From Carbonactinospora thermoautotrophica (GTDB taxonomy: Bacteria > Actinomycetota > Actinomycetes > Streptomycetales > Carbonactinosporaceae), in the NCBI RefSeq assembly GCF_001543895.1, contig NZ_JYIJ01000015.1, positions 186,001-250,000 on the forward strand: a DNA stretch of 64,000 nucleotides. Direction: 5' to 3'. Made by a program: the position numbers and the translations under genes. Below the pieces are notes generated by a model. It was not told where the DNA came from. It searched no databases and saw nothing but the letters and a program-made list of their open reading frames with translations. Numbering within the stretch: position 1 is the stretch's first letter; every line of letters begins with the position of its first letter. Below are positions 35,415 through 44,809 of the stretch, piece after piece.

Positions 35415-38099
35415 TCAACGCGGCGAGCGCAGCGCCCGCGGACCCTCGTCGAGGACCCGCGCCGGCGGCGGGCTGAGCCGGATCCGGGCACCGAGGACCG
35501 CGCACCCGTGCCGGGCCACGAGGACCGGGTCGAGCTCCAACTCGGCCACCTCGGGCAGGTCGTCGGCCAGCCGTGAGATCCGCAGCACGACCTCCTCCAG
35601 GGCGGCCACGTCGACCGGTTCGGCGCCGCGGTGCCCGAACAGCAGCGGCGCCGCCTTGACCGAGCGGATCAGCTCGGCGGCGTCGACGTCGGTGAGCGGC
35701 AGGATGCGGTACGCGCGGTCGCCGAGCAGCTCGGTCGCTACGCCGCCGACCCCGAAGGAGACGATCGGTCCGAACGCCGGGTCCTCCACCGTGCCGATCA
35801 CCGTGGCCACGCCGGGGGCGGCCATCCGCTGCACCACCGGGCGCGCCGCGGACACGTCGCCGCCGAGCAGCTGCTCGAGCGTCGCGTACGCCCGGCGCAG
35901 CTCGTCCTCGTCGGCCAGATCGAGCTGCACGAACCCCAGGTCACTGCGGTGGCGCATCCCCTCGGCGGTGGCCTTGAGCACGACCGGGTAACCCAGCTCG
36001 CGCGCTGCCGCGACGGCCGACTCGACGTCGCGCACCGGCACCACCGGCCACAGCTTGATCCCGTAGCAGGCGAGCAACTCCTCCTTGCGCTCCTGGTCGA
36101 GCTCGACGCCCCCCGGGTGCGCGGCCAACAGGTTCCGGACCAGGCCCCGGGCGCGGTCCTCGGCGATCCCGGCCAGCTCCGGGAGCCGTCCGGCTGGCCG
36201 GTCGCGCCACTGGACGTACCGCACGGCGTGGGCGAGCGCCCGGACCGCGTTCTCCGGCGCGGGGTAGGAGGGGACCGAGCCGCGGGCCGGCACCCCGCCC
36301 GCGTCCAGGCGACGCAGCTGCGCCGGCAGCCCCTCGTACGCGAGGAACGTCGTCAGCACCGGTTTGTCCGCGTCGGCCGCGAGTTCGGCCAGCGCCCGGG
36401 CCACCTCCTCGTTGGGCGAGGTGAGCGGCGGGATGAACACGGTGATCACCGCGTCCACCTCCGGGTCGGCCAGCAGCTTGGCCAACGCGGGCCGGAAGTC
36501 GTCCGCGGTGGAGGTGGGCCCGAGGTCGACAGGATCGCGCGGCCGCAGTCCGGCGCTCACGCAGGCGTCCTTGGCGAGCAGCCCGAGGGAATCGGAGTTG
36601 CCGACGATCGCGACCCGGTCGCCGCGTGGCAGCGGCTGGTAGGCGAGCAGCTGCGCGGTGTCGAACAGCTCGTCGATGGTGGCGACCCGGATGATGCCGG
36701 CCTGCCGGAACAGGTCGTCCACGGCCGGGTCGGGGATCGACACCGGCTGGGCGGCGTGCCCGATCGGGACGCCCTGGGTGTGCCGGCCGCTCTTCACCGC
36801 GACCACCGGCTTGCGCCGGGACACCCGCCGCGCCAGCCGCATGAACTTGCGCGGGTTGCCGATCGACTCCAGGTACAGCAGGACGACGTCGGTGGCGGCG
36901 TCGTCCTCCCAGTACTGCAGCAGGTCGTTCCCGCTCACATCGGCCCGGTTGCCCGCGGACACCCAGGTGGACAGACCGAGCCCGCGGCGTACCGTCTCGG
37001 CGAGGATCGCGATGCCGAGCGCGCCGGACTGGGAGAAGAACCCGGCCCGGCCGCGGTTCGGCATGATCGGCGAGAGCGTCGCGTTGAGCGCCACCGCCGG
37101 GTCGGTGTTGGCGATGCCGAACGAGTTGGGCCCGACCACGCGCATGCCGTTGGCGCGGGCCAGCTCGACCAGCCGGACCTGCCGACGCCGGCCCTCCGGT
37201 CCGGTCTCGGCGAAGCCGCTGGACACGACCACGAGCCCGTGCACGCCCTTGGCGGCGCATTCGGCCACCACCTGTTCGACGGCCTCGGCGGGCACGGCGA
37301 TCACGGCGAGGTCGACCGGGTCGGGGATGTCGCGCACGGACCGGTACGCGGGCACGCCGAGGATCTCGTCGGCCTGCGGATGCACCGCGTACAGCCGGCC
37401 GGTGAAGCCGGCCTGGACGAGGTTGCGCAGCAGCGTCTGGCCGATCGTGTGCGGGGACCGGCTGGCGCCGATGACGGCGACGCTGCGCGGGGTGAGCAGG
37501 CGCTCGATCGAGCGCGCCTCGGCCCGGTGCTCACGCGCCCGCATGACCGCGACGGAGGTCTCGGTCGGCTCCAGATCGAACTCCAGGTGGACGACGCCGT
37601 CCTCGAACTCGCGCTGCTGCCGGTACCCGGCGTCCTCGAACACCGCGATCATCCGGCGGTTGGCCGGCAACACCTCGGCCACGAACCGCTGGATGCCGCG
37701 CTCGCGCGCCGCCGCCGCGATGTGCTCCAGCAGCACCGAGCCGAGCCCGCGCCCCTGGTGGTCGTCCCGGACGAGGAACGCCACCTCGGCGGTTTTCGAC
37801 CGCTCCCCCTCCTTCGTCGGCGGCAGCCGGTCGTAGCGGACGACGCCGATCATCTCCTCGCCGATCAGCGCGATCAGCGCGACCCGGTCGTCGTAGTCCA
37901 CGTGCGTGAACCGGTGCACGTCACGCTCGGAGAGCCTGGGGTAGGGGGTGAAGAACCGGAAGTACTTCGACTGGTCGGAAACCCGGTCGTAGAACGCGAC
38001 CAGCCGCTCCGCGTCGTCCGGCCGGATGGGGCGCAGGTGGGCGGTGCCGCCGTCCCGCAGCACAACGTCGGCTTCCCAGTGTGCCGGATAGGCGTCCAC
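35415..38099 (-). CDS. GNAT acetyltransferase fused to ADP-forming acyl-CoA synthetase domains (Pat-like)
   Basis: 894 residues. The N-terminal GNAT domain (about 1-175) has RDDHQGRGLGSVLLEH for acetyl-CoA. After a linker come CoA-binding (AVIGASRSPHTIGQTL), CoA ligase/succinyl-CoA synthetase-like (ATP-grasp) segments with VGPNSFGIAN, FFSQSGALG and a C-terminal ATP-grasp part. Enteric Pat enzymes have the domain order reversed with GNAT last, whereas an N-terminal GNAT is the actinobacterial order. Such proteins acetylate lysines of acyl-CoA synthetases. GTG 38099 is the start. Confidence 0.93.
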   Translation of the reverse strand: MDAYPAHWEADVVLRDGGTAHLRPIRPDDAERLVAFYDRVSDQSKYFRFFTPYPRLSERDVHRFTHVDYDDRVALIALIGEEMIGVVRYDRLPPTKEGERSKTAEVAFLVRDDHQGRGLGSVLLEHIAAAARERGIQRFVAEVLPANRRMIAVFEDAGYRQQREFEDGVVHLEFDLEPTETSVAVMRAREHRAEARSIERLLTPRSVAVIGASRSPHTIGQTLLRNLVQAGFTGRLYAVHPQADEILGVPAYRSVRDIPDPVDLAVIAVPAEAVEQVVAECAAKGVHGLVVVSSGFAETGPEGRRRQVRLVELARANGMRVVGPNSFGIANTDPAVALNATLSPIMPNRGRAGFFSQSGALGIAILAETVRRGLGLSTWVSAGNRADVSGNDLLQYWEDDAATDVVLLYLESIGNPRKFMRLARRVSRRKPVVAVKSGRHTQGVPIGHAAQPVSIPDPAVDDLFRQAGIIRVATIDELFDTAQLLAYQPLPRGDRVAIVGNSDSLGLLAKDACVSAGLRPRDPVDLGPTSTADDFRPALAKLLADPEVDAVITVFIPPLTSPNEEVARALAELAADADKPVLTTFLAYEGLPAQLRRLDAGGVPARGSVPSYPAPENAVRALAHAVRYVQWRDRPAGRLPELAGIAEDRARGLVRNLLAAHPGGVELDQERKEELLACYGIKLWPVVPVRDVESAVAAARELGYPVVLKATAEGMRHRSDLGFVQLDLADEDELRRAYATLEQLLGGDVSAARPVVQRMAAPGVATVIGTVEDPAFGPIVSFGVGGVATELLGDRAYRILPLTDVDAAELIRSVKAAPLLFGHRGAEPVDVAALEEVVLRISRLADDLPEVAELELDPVLVARHGCAVLGARIRLSPPPARVLDEGPRALRSPR

Positions 38100-38163
38100 A
38101 CCGGGAGGCTAGCGCAATGATGCGCTGGCGCCGCGGGCCCGCATGTGGATTGTGGGGTTGTGG

Positions 38164-38303
38164 TCAGGCGGGGGCGGCCGTGGGGGACGGAGCCCGTGCC
38201 GCACGGTCCATCACCGGCTCGGCGAGCAGGTACTCCTGTGATCAACCCACCGAGACCGCCGGACACCAGACCCCGCCCCAGGAGGGTCCTCAGCGTGGTC
38301 ACG
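38164..38303 (-). pseudogene. cbtA remnant, frameshifted and truncated
   Basis: GTG 38303 with GGAG eight bases upstream starts TTLRTLLGRGLVSGGLGGLI, the membrane N-terminus of a CbtA-type cobalt transporter subunit. Reading then shifts: EYLLAEPVMDRAARA, the usual next segment, is in another frame and ends at a TGA at 38164. Only about 45 of more than 200 residues remain. The neighbouring cbtB tail supports the call. Confidence 0.6.
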
Positions 38304-38314
38304 TCGACGTCTCC

Positions 38315-38380
38315 TAGTGGCAGGGCACGCCGAGCAGGTGACGGCCGTCGTGGGCGAACTCGTGCAGGCGATACCGGCGG
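38315..38380 (-). pseudogene. cbtB C-terminal remnant
   Basis: The frame reads YRLHEFAHDGRHLLGVPCH then stop, matching the metal-binding HExxHDGRHLLGxPCH-like tail of CbtB cobalt transporter subunits. The N-terminal membrane part is absent and the 5' side joins an unrelated frame. It ends 12 bp before the cbtA remnant, the usual gene order. Confidence 0.6.
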
Positions 38381-38760
38381 CAGCCCGCCGAACAGCGTTT
38401 CCCTGTCGGGGACCGGAAGAGCGCGTGCCTGTGCGCGGTCGAGAGGCAGCCGGCTCGCACTCTCCCGGATCAGCTGCAGTTCCTGATCCCCGATATCAAT
38501 GGCCAACGCGCTGAACGACGTCCGTGGATCGGACAGGAACCCCTCGGGGGGATCGCTGACCAGACGCTCGATCACGTCGGCGCCGGTCTTGCCGATACCC
38601 ACGACTTGAAGAGAGAACGGGCCCTCATGCTCGCCGGCTCGGTGCACCCCGCGGTCTCGGATGGCCTCGATTCGAGACAGGTCGCTGACCGGCCCGTGTT
38701 CGTGGTTTTCGGGCGAATGGTCATGTCCATGCTCATAAACCGCCGCACAGCTCCTTTGCG
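38381..38760 (-). pseudogene. Truncated gene with His-rich N-terminus and nucleotide-binding-like motif
   Basis: The frame gives a histidine-rich stretch (EHGHDHSPENHEHG), then FSLQVVGIGKTGADVIERLV, SFSALAIDIGDQELQLIRES and LPVPDRETLFGGL, then joins the cbtB remnant. The VGIGKTGADV loop and AIDIGD resemble the N-terminal Rossmann-like part of large FtsZ/tubulin-like proteins, but I am not sure. GTG 38647 is the only standard start in frame. It is clearly cut at its 3' end. Confidence 0.4.
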
Positions 38761-38769
38761 CTTACGTTT

Positions 38770-39550
38770 CAGTAGGCGGTGTTTCCTCACCCCGATATCG
38801 GGCGTGTATCGACCTGATCGGTCCGGGCCGGGTCGCATAGGGAAACCTGGACCGCACGTGCCGTTCTCGTTGACACGTCAGCATCCTGAACCGGTTGGAT
38901 GAATTCTTTTCACGCCGCTTGCCGAGAGAACCGTCGCCGGCGAAGAACGGGGAAGAGATAATCGTTTACTTCAGCCTGAATCTCGGCGTGTGGTCAGTGG
39001 CAGGACCTTTCGAATGGAACTGTCGAAATCGATCAGTCGGACCTGATCAGCGATTCGTCTGAGCCCGCCATGGCGTCCCCTCCGTGCCATAAGCGATCAT
39101 CGGGTGTCTGTTCAGGCCCGAGACGCACCGGCGGTTGTTACACCGCTGTTGCTACGTGCGCTACACCCGGGTTAGTAAATTCCGTACGCCTGGTGGCGTC
39201 GCCCTGACGGGGCAAAGATCGGATCATGGCCGTCCGGCTCACGTCATGACCTCTCGGCGTTCTCCGAACCCAAGGGTTAAGCCTGGTGATTCAAAAGCGG
39301 CTGGTTCGGATACCGGGCGTGAACCCGAAAGGCGCCTTCTGAGCCGAGGCGATGAGGCTTGCCGAACTGTCATCTGAACGGAAGGCGATTTCTACGTGCA
39401 GATGGAGCTTTCGGGGGACGCCCGCAGGATGGGGCTTCGGCCCCAGCACGGCACCGGCCGCACAACCGCCGTGCCCACCGAACCGGATCAGGCCCGAACC
39501 CCAGCGGATAACCCGACCGGCACCCGTACAGGACCCCTCCACATCTCGTT
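38770..39550. other. Gene-less 780-bp stretch of lower GC
   Basis: No frame on either strand gives a family-like product. Base composition is lower in GC than neighbours, for example around 38880-39060 and 39130-39300. It may be the leftover of the decayed region to its left or a transferred piece. No riboswitch signature was found with confidence. Confidence 0.45.
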
Positions 39551-39561
39551 ACGGTGGCGCC

Positions 39562-40467
39562 ATGCCGTACCTACGCGTTCACCCTGAGGTGGCCCAGGCC
39601 CTGGACGAGGGGCTGCCCGTCGTCGCCCTGGAGAGCACGATCATCAGTCACGGCCTGCCGCGGCCGGACAACCTGCGGGTGGCCCGCGAGATCGAGCGGA
39701 CCGTCCGCGCGGCCGGCGCCGTGCCGGCGACGGTCGCGGTCTGCGCGGGCCGGGTCTGCGTCGGGCTGGACGACACCGAGCTGGAGGCGGTCGCCAGCCG
39801 CGACGACGTGGTCAAGGTCAGCACGCGCGACCTGGGGACGGCGGCCGCGCTGGGGGGTTACGGCGCCACCACCGTCGCGGCCACCTCGCACGTGGCCGCG
39901 CTCGTCGGGATCCGGGTGTTCGCGACCGGAGGTCTGGGCGGGGTGCACCGGGAGGCGCGCGAGTCCTGGGACGAGTCCGCGGACCTGGTCACGCTGGCCC
40001 GTACCGGGATCGCGGTCGTGTGCTCGGGGGTGAAGTCGATCCTCGACGTGCCCGCCACGCTGGAGCGGCTGGAGACCCTGAACATCGCCGTGGTTGGGTA
40101 CCGCACCAACGCGTTCCCGGGGTTCTACCTGACCGACTCCGGCCACCCGCTGGAGTGGCGGGTCGAGTCGCCCGAACAGGTGGCGGAGATCCTGCGGGCC
40201 CGCGACGAGCTGGGGCTGGACGGGCTGGTGGTCGCCAACCCGCTGCCGGAGGACGAGCAGCTCGATCCCGGGCTGCACGACCGGGTTCTCACCGCCGGGC
40301 TGGAGGCGCTGCGGCAGAAGGGGATCACCGGCAAGAAGGTGACCCCGTTCCTGCTCGACTTCTTCCACCGGGAGACCCAGGGGGCGAGCCTGGCGGCCAA
40401 CGTCCGGCTGGTGAAGCGCAACGCCGACCTGGCCGCGCGGATCGCGGTGGCGCTGGCCCGCACGTGA
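39562..40467 (+). CDS. psuG: Pseudouridine-5'-phosphate glycosidase
   Basis: 301 residues. [43 protein letters not shown] and [10 protein letters not shown] are family signatures, with the lysine of SGVKSILD and the manganese-binding ligands present. It splits pseudouridine 5'-phosphate to uracil and ribose 5-phosphate. ATG 39562 has TACGGT six bases upstream and no ribosome-binding site, so it is likely leaderless. No psuK kinase gene follows. Confidence 0.95.
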   Translation: MPYLRVHPEVAQALDEGLPVVALESTIISHGLPRPDNLRVAREIERTVRAAGAVPATVAVCAGRVCVGLDDTELEAVASRDDVVKVSTRDLGTAAALGGYGATTVAATSHVAALVGIRVFATGGLGGVHREARESWDESADLVTLARTGIAVVCSGVKSILDVPATLERLETLNIAVVGYRTNAFPGFYLTDSGHPLEWRVESPEQVAEILRARDELGLDGLVVANPLPEDEQLDPGLHDRVLTAGLEALRQKGITGKKVTPFLLDFFHRETQGASLAANVRLVKRNADLAARIAVALART

Positions 40468-40705
40468 TGGTTGATCGACGTGGCCGCCCGGACCAGCGCG
40501 CCTTCGCGTACGGCAGCGCCTACGGCGGCTCGGCGCTGACACCGCCTGCTCACTGGCCGCTGCCGGCTGGGACGACACGCTGGGCCGGGGCGCGCGAGCG
40601 ACTGGCCGCGCGCGGATGCGGCCGCGCGTTCACCGCGGTCACCCCGCTCGGCGGCCGCCCAACGCCCGGAAGCTGGTCGGCGAGTGTGCTCCTTGCGACG
40701 CACGC

Positions 40706-42346
40706 TCAGGGCCCGAGCCCCAGGACCGCGCTCGCGCGGGCGCGGGCCTCCTGCGGGTCGGCGGCGGCGCGGGCGGCCTCGGCGGCGGCCCGGCACTGGT
40801 CGAGGGTGACCCGGGCGAGCAGGTCGCCCACCTCGGGCAGCACGGTCGGGGCCATGGACAGGCTGGTGGCGCCGAGCCCGACGAGCACGGCGGCGAGCGC
40901 CGGGTCGGCGGCGGCCTCACCGCAGACCCCGACCGGCCGGCCCGCGGCGGTCCCGGCTTCGCCCACCAGCCGGATCAGCTCCAGCAGGGCCGGCTGCCAC
41001 GGATCGTTCAAGCGCGCGAGCCGGCCCGAGGTGCGCTCGGCCGCGAAGGCGTACTGGGCGAGGTCGTTGGTGCCGATGCTCACGAAGTCGACCTCCCGCA
41101 GCAGCCGCCCGGCGGCGAGCGCCGCGGCCGGTACTTCGACCATGACCCCGACCGTGCGCAGCCCGTACGCGCGGGCGCGCGCGGCGAACCAGGCGGCCTC
41201 CTCGGGCACCGCCACCATGGGCGCCATCACCCGCAGGTCCGCCTCCGTCCGGGCGGCGGCCCGGCCGATCGCCTCCAGCTGGCGGTCCAACAACTCCGGT
41301 CGCACCTCACGGGCCAGGCGCAGGCCGCGCAGGCCGAGGGCGGGGTTCGGCTCCTCGAGTTCCGGGAGGTACGGGACCTGCTTGTCCGCGCCGATGTCGA
41401 GGGTGCGGATGACTACCGGCCTGCCGGGGAACCGGTCGGCGATCGCCAGGTACGTCGCCGCCTGCTCCGCCACGCCCGGCTCGGTGCCGCGGTGCAGGAA
41501 CAACAGCTCGGTGCGCAGCAGCCCCACGCCCTCGGCCCCGGCCGCGACCGCATGCTCCACCTCCTCCAGGGTGTCGAGGTTGGCGAGCAGCGGGATCCGC
41601 ACGCCGTCGGCGGTGCGCCCGGGACCGACCAGCCGGCGCGGGCGGCGCGGCCTGGACGGCGCGGCGAGGTCCGGCCCGGTCGCCACCGTGCCGGCGTCCC
41701 CGTCCAGGGCGACCAGCTCGCCCTCGGGCAGGTCGAGCGCGCCGGAGCAGGCCACGACGGCCGGGATACCGAGCGCCCGAGCCAGGATCGCGGTGTGGCT
41801 GGTCGGGCTGCCCTGCTCGATGACGATCCCGAGCACCAGGTCGCGACGGAGCGCCACCGTGTCGGCCGGGCCGATGTCGCGGGCGGCCAGGATGTACGGC
41901 TGCTCGGCACCTGAGTCGTCCGGACCGGCGCTGCCGAGCAGGGCGGCGACGAGCCGGTCGCGGACGTCGTCCAGGTCGATCGCGCGGGCCGCCAGGTACC
42001 CGCCGGCGGCGACGAGCTGCTCCCGGTACCGGTTCGCCGTCTCCCACACGGCGCGGGCCGCGGGCAGGCCGTGCTCCCGGACGAGCCGCTCGGCCTCCTG
42101 GCGCAGCGCCGGATCCTCCGCCATCATCGCGGCGGCCTCCAGGATGGGCTGCACGTCCGGGTGGCAACTGGCACGGGCCCGCAGCTCGGCGGCCACCGCG
42201 GCGGCGGCCGCGGCGATCCGTGCCGCCTCGGCCTCTCTGTCGTCCGGCGGGGGGCCCGCCGGCGGTTCGGTCGCCCGGTCGGGCAGGCGCACCACCCGAC
42301 CGCACACCGCCCCGGGGCTGACCCCGATCCCGTGCAGTATCGTCAC
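40706..42346 (-). CDS. ptsI: Phosphotransferase system enzyme I
   Basis: 546 residues. The phosphohistidine is His184 in GSPTSHTAILARALGIPAV; the PEP-binding domain has GVGLLRTELLFLHR, MVEVPAAALA, TNDLAQYAFAAER and GVCGEAAADP. It transfers phosphate from PEP to HPr. GTG 42346 follows GAGGTGGGGGC. It is divergent from ptsH, with LacI-type palindromes in between. No enzyme II gene is in the window. Confidence 0.95.
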   Translation of the reverse strand: MTILHGIGVSPGAVCGRVVRLPDRATEPPAGPPPDDREAEAARIAAAAAAVAAELRARASCHPDVQPILEAAAMMAEDPALRQEAERLVREHGLPAARAVWETANRYREQLVAAGGYLAARAIDLDDVRDRLVAALLGSAGPDDSGAEQPYILAARDIGPADTVALRRDLVLGIVIEQGSPTSHTAILARALGIPAVVACSGALDLPEGELVALDGDAGTVATGPDLAAPSRPRRPRRLVGPGRTADGVRIPLLANLDTLEEVEHAVAAGAEGVGLLRTELLFLHRGTEPGVAEQAATYLAIADRFPGRPVVIRTLDIGADKQVPYLPELEEPNPALGLRGLRLAREVRPELLDRQLEAIGRAAARTEADLRVMAPMVAVPEEAAWFAARARAYGLRTVGVMVEVPAAALAAGRLLREVDFVSIGTNDLAQYAFAAERTSGRLARLNDPWQPALLELIRLVGEAGTAAGRPVGVCGEAAADPALAAVLVGLGATSLSMAPTVLPEVGDLLARVTLDQCRAAAEAARAAADPQEARARASAVLGLGP

Positions 42347-42424
42347 GCCCCCACCTCGCTCACCACCCGATGTCATTGCCCTGGAGCGGGTTCGCTCAGG
42401 TACATCTCGAAACCCATGGACTAG

Positions 42425-42472
42425 AGAAAACGTTTTCTGATCGAAAACCACACATGAGGGAAAACGCTTCCT
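42425..42472. promoter_or_regulatory. Pair of LacI-type operator palindromes between ptsI and ptsH
   Basis: AGAAAACGTTTTCT (42425-42438) is a perfect palindrome with the central CG typical of LacI-family sites. AGGGAAAACGCTTCCT (42457-42472) matches it at 11 of 14 aligned bases, 34 bp centre to centre. A half site GAAAAC lies at 42443-42448. The regulator is not in the window. It would control both divergent genes. Confidence 0.7.
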
Positions 42473-42569
42473 GACCGCCGGCTCCGAATTCCGGCAGGCT
42501 AGAGATGCCTGGGCAATCTCCGTGGGCTGCGAGCCAGCCGAGACCGCACATCCAGGGAAGGACAGCCAG

Positions 42570-42842
42570 ATGCCGGAACGTCGGGTCACGATCGGCTCCA
42601 CCGTCGGGCTGCACGCGCGCCCGGCCAGCATCTTCGTGAAGGCCGCGGCGGCATCGCCGGTACCGGTCACGATCGGCAGGCCGGGCGGCGGCCAGGTGGA
42701 CGCGCGCAGCATCCTGGCCGTCCTGGCGCTCGGCGCCAGGTACGGCGAGGAGGTCGTGCTGCGGGCCGAAGGCGACGGCGCGGACAGCGTGCTGGAGGAG
42801 CTCGCGTCGCTGCTCGCCCAGGATCTGGACGCGGACCGCTGA
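42570..42842 (+). CDS. ptsH: Phosphocarrier protein HPr
   Basis: 90 residues. His15 in VGLHARPAS is the phosphorylated residue; GARYGEEVVLRAEGDGADSVLEELAS is the usual C-terminal helix region. The position-46 regulatory serine occurs as DARSILAVLALG, though HPr kinase is normally absent in actinobacteria. ATG 42570 follows GGGAAGGAC. Confidence 0.95.
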   Translation: MPERRVTIGSTVGLHARPASIFVKAAAASPVPVTIGRPGGGQVDARSILAVLALGARYGEEVVLRAEGDGADSVLEELASLLAQDLDADR

Positions 42843-42861
42843 GCGGGAAGCCCCCGGCCGC

Positions 42862-42880
42862 GTCACTTCGATCGAGTGAC
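42862..42880. terminator. Weak hairpin after ptsH
   Basis: GTCACTTCGA pairs with TCGAGTGAC with one bulged base, 20 bp after the ptsH stop. Plausible terminator. Confidence 0.4.
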
Positions 42881-43070
42881 TCGAACCCAGCTTTGCCCGT
42901 ATCATCAGCCATTCCCCTCAAGCATCAGCAGTCGACACTAGTCGCCCTGCGCCTGCTCGGGGAGGGTGGACACCGGCAGGCACGGCCCCGTGGCGTACGC
43001 GTTCCCCCTCCCCTGGGGTAAGCGGGTGACGACAGCCCTCCCGACCCTCGACCCATCGTGGGGTGAGAAC

Positions 43071-44798
43071 GTGACCGAGAACGCACCCGCCGCGACTGAG
43101 GCGTTCCGCGCCGCGCGTGACTTCCTCCTAGCGCACCGCGAGGACTACGACACCGCGTACAAGGGGTTCCGCTGGCCGGAGCTCACCGAGTTCAATTGGG
43201 CGCTGGACTGGTTCGACGTGATCGCGGCCGACGGCTCGCCCACCGCCGGCCGGACCGCGCTGTGGATCGTGGAGGAGGACGGCAGCGAGACCAAGCTCTC
43301 CTTCGCCGACCTCTCCGCCCGCTCCCACCAAGTGGCGGCCTGGCTGCGCCACCACGGGGTACGGCGCGGCGACCGGGTGCTGCTCCTGCTCGGCAACATC
43401 GCGCCGCTGTGGGAGACCATGCTCGCCGCGATCAAGCTGGGCGCGGTGATCATCCCGGCCACCACCCTGCTCAGCCCGGCGGACCTGCGGGACCGGATCG
43501 AGCGGGGCAACGTCCGGCACGTGATCACCTCCTCCGACAACGCCGGCAAGTTCGACGAGGTGCCCGGGGACTACACCCGCGTCGCGGTCGGCCAGCCGGT
43601 GGCCGGCTGGCTGCGGTACGAGGACGCGTACCAGAGCGTGCTCGGCTTCGAGCCCGAGGAGCCGACCAGGGCGGACGACCCGCTGCTGCTGTACTTCACC
43701 TCGGGCACGACCGCGAAGCCGAAGCTGGTCGAGCACACGCACGCGAGCTACCCGGTCGGACACCTGTCGACCATGTACTGGATCGGCCTGCGGCCCGGCG
43801 ACGTGCACCTGAACATCTCCTCGCCCGGCTGGGCCAAACACGCCTGGTCGTGCGTGTTCGCGCCGTGGAACGCCGAGGCGACCGTGCTGGTGTTCAACTA
43901 CGCCCGGTTCTCCGCGCCGCAACTGCTGGAGGTGATGGCCCGCTGCGGGGTCACCACGTTCTGCGCGCCGCCCACCGTGTGGCGGATGCTCATCCAGGAG
44001 GACCTGAGCGCCTGGCAGGTGCCGCTGCGCGAGGTGGTCGGCGCCGGTGAGCCGCTCAACCCCGAGGTGATCGAGCAGGTGCAGCGTGCCTGGGGGATCA
44101 CGATCCGGGACGGGTACGGCCAGACCGAGACCACCGCGCAGGTCGGCAACACTCCGGGCCAGCCGGTGAAGCTCGGCTCGATGGGCCGGCCGCTGCCCGG
44201 CTACACGGTCGCGCTCATCGACCCGGTCACCGACCGGCCCGCGCGCGAGGGCGAGATCTGCCTGGACCTCGGCGCGCGCCCACTCGGCCTGATGACCGGG
44301 TACCAGGACGACCCGGAGCGCACCGCCGACGCGACGCGCGGCGGGTACTACCACACCGGTGACGTGGGGTCGGTCGACGAGGAGGGCTACATCACGTATG
44401 TGGGCCGGGCCGACGACGTGTTCAAGGCGAGCGACTACCGGATCTCGCCGTTCGAGCTGGAGAGCGTGCTGATCGAGCACGAGGCGGTGGCCGAGGCGGC
44501 CGTGGTGCCCTCGCCGGACCCGGTGCGGCTCGCGGTGCCGAAGGCGTACGTGGTGCTGGCGCCCGGGCACGAGCCGACCGCCGAGACCGCGTTCTCGATC
44601 CTCAAGTACGCGCGGGAGAACCTGGCCCCGTACAAGCGGGTGCGCCGGCTGGAGTTCGCCGAGCTGCCGAAAACGATCTCCGGCAAGATCCGCCGGGTCG
44701 AGCTGCGCCAGCAGGAGCAGTCCCGGCAGGGCTCGGGCGCACCGCGGCGCGGCGCGCGGGAATTCTGGGAGGAGGACTTCCCGGAGCTGAAGGGTTAG
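43071..44798 (+). CDS. AMP-binding acyl-CoA synthetase
   Basis: 575 residues of the ANL superfamily. YFTSGTTAKPKLVEHTH is the P-loop, GYGQTETT and YHTGDVG the later core motifs, and PKTISGKIRRVELR carries the catalytic lysine. SPGWAKHAWSCVFAPWNA is typical of the medium-chain/short-chain acyl-CoA synthetase branch. It activates a carboxylic acid via acyl-AMP. GTG 43071 follows GGGGTGAG; GTG 43026 is an alternative. Confidence 0.93.
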   Translation: MTENAPAATEAFRAARDFLLAHREDYDTAYKGFRWPELTEFNWALDWFDVIAADGSPTAGRTALWIVEEDGSETKLSFADLSARSHQVAAWLRHHGVRRGDRVLLLLGNIAPLWETMLAAIKLGAVIIPATTLLSPADLRDRIERGNVRHVITSSDNAGKFDEVPGDYTRVAVGQPVAGWLRYEDAYQSVLGFEPEEPTRADDPLLLYFTSGTTAKPKLVEHTHASYPVGHLSTMYWIGLRPGDVHLNISSPGWAKHAWSCVFAPWNAEATVLVFNYARFSAPQLLEVMARCGVTTFCAPPTVWRMLIQEDLSAWQVPLREVVGAGEPLNPEVIEQVQRAWGITIRDGYGQTETTAQVGNTPGQPVKLGSMGRPLPGYTVALIDPVTDRPAREGEICLDLGARPLGLMTGYQDDPERTADATRGGYYHTGDVGSVDEEGYITYVGRADDVFKASDYRISPFELESVLIEHEAVAEAAVVPSPDPVRLAVPKAYVVLAPGHEPTAETAFSILKYARENLAPYKRVRRLEFAELPKTISGKIRRVELRQQEQSRQGSGAPRRGAREFWEEDFPELKG

Positions 44799-44809
44799 CC
44801 GCACGGGAC

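Noticed and set aside
38780-39000. Cobalamin riboswitch upstream of the cbt remnants
   Set aside because: I looked for a B12-box-like pattern. GTCAGCATCCTGAACCGG is only a partial match and the remaining core is absent.
40468-40705. Possible psuK (carbohydrate kinase) remnant between psuG and ptsI
   Set aside because: A GCGRAFTA-like string is seen in one frame, but nothing else matches a PfkB kinase.
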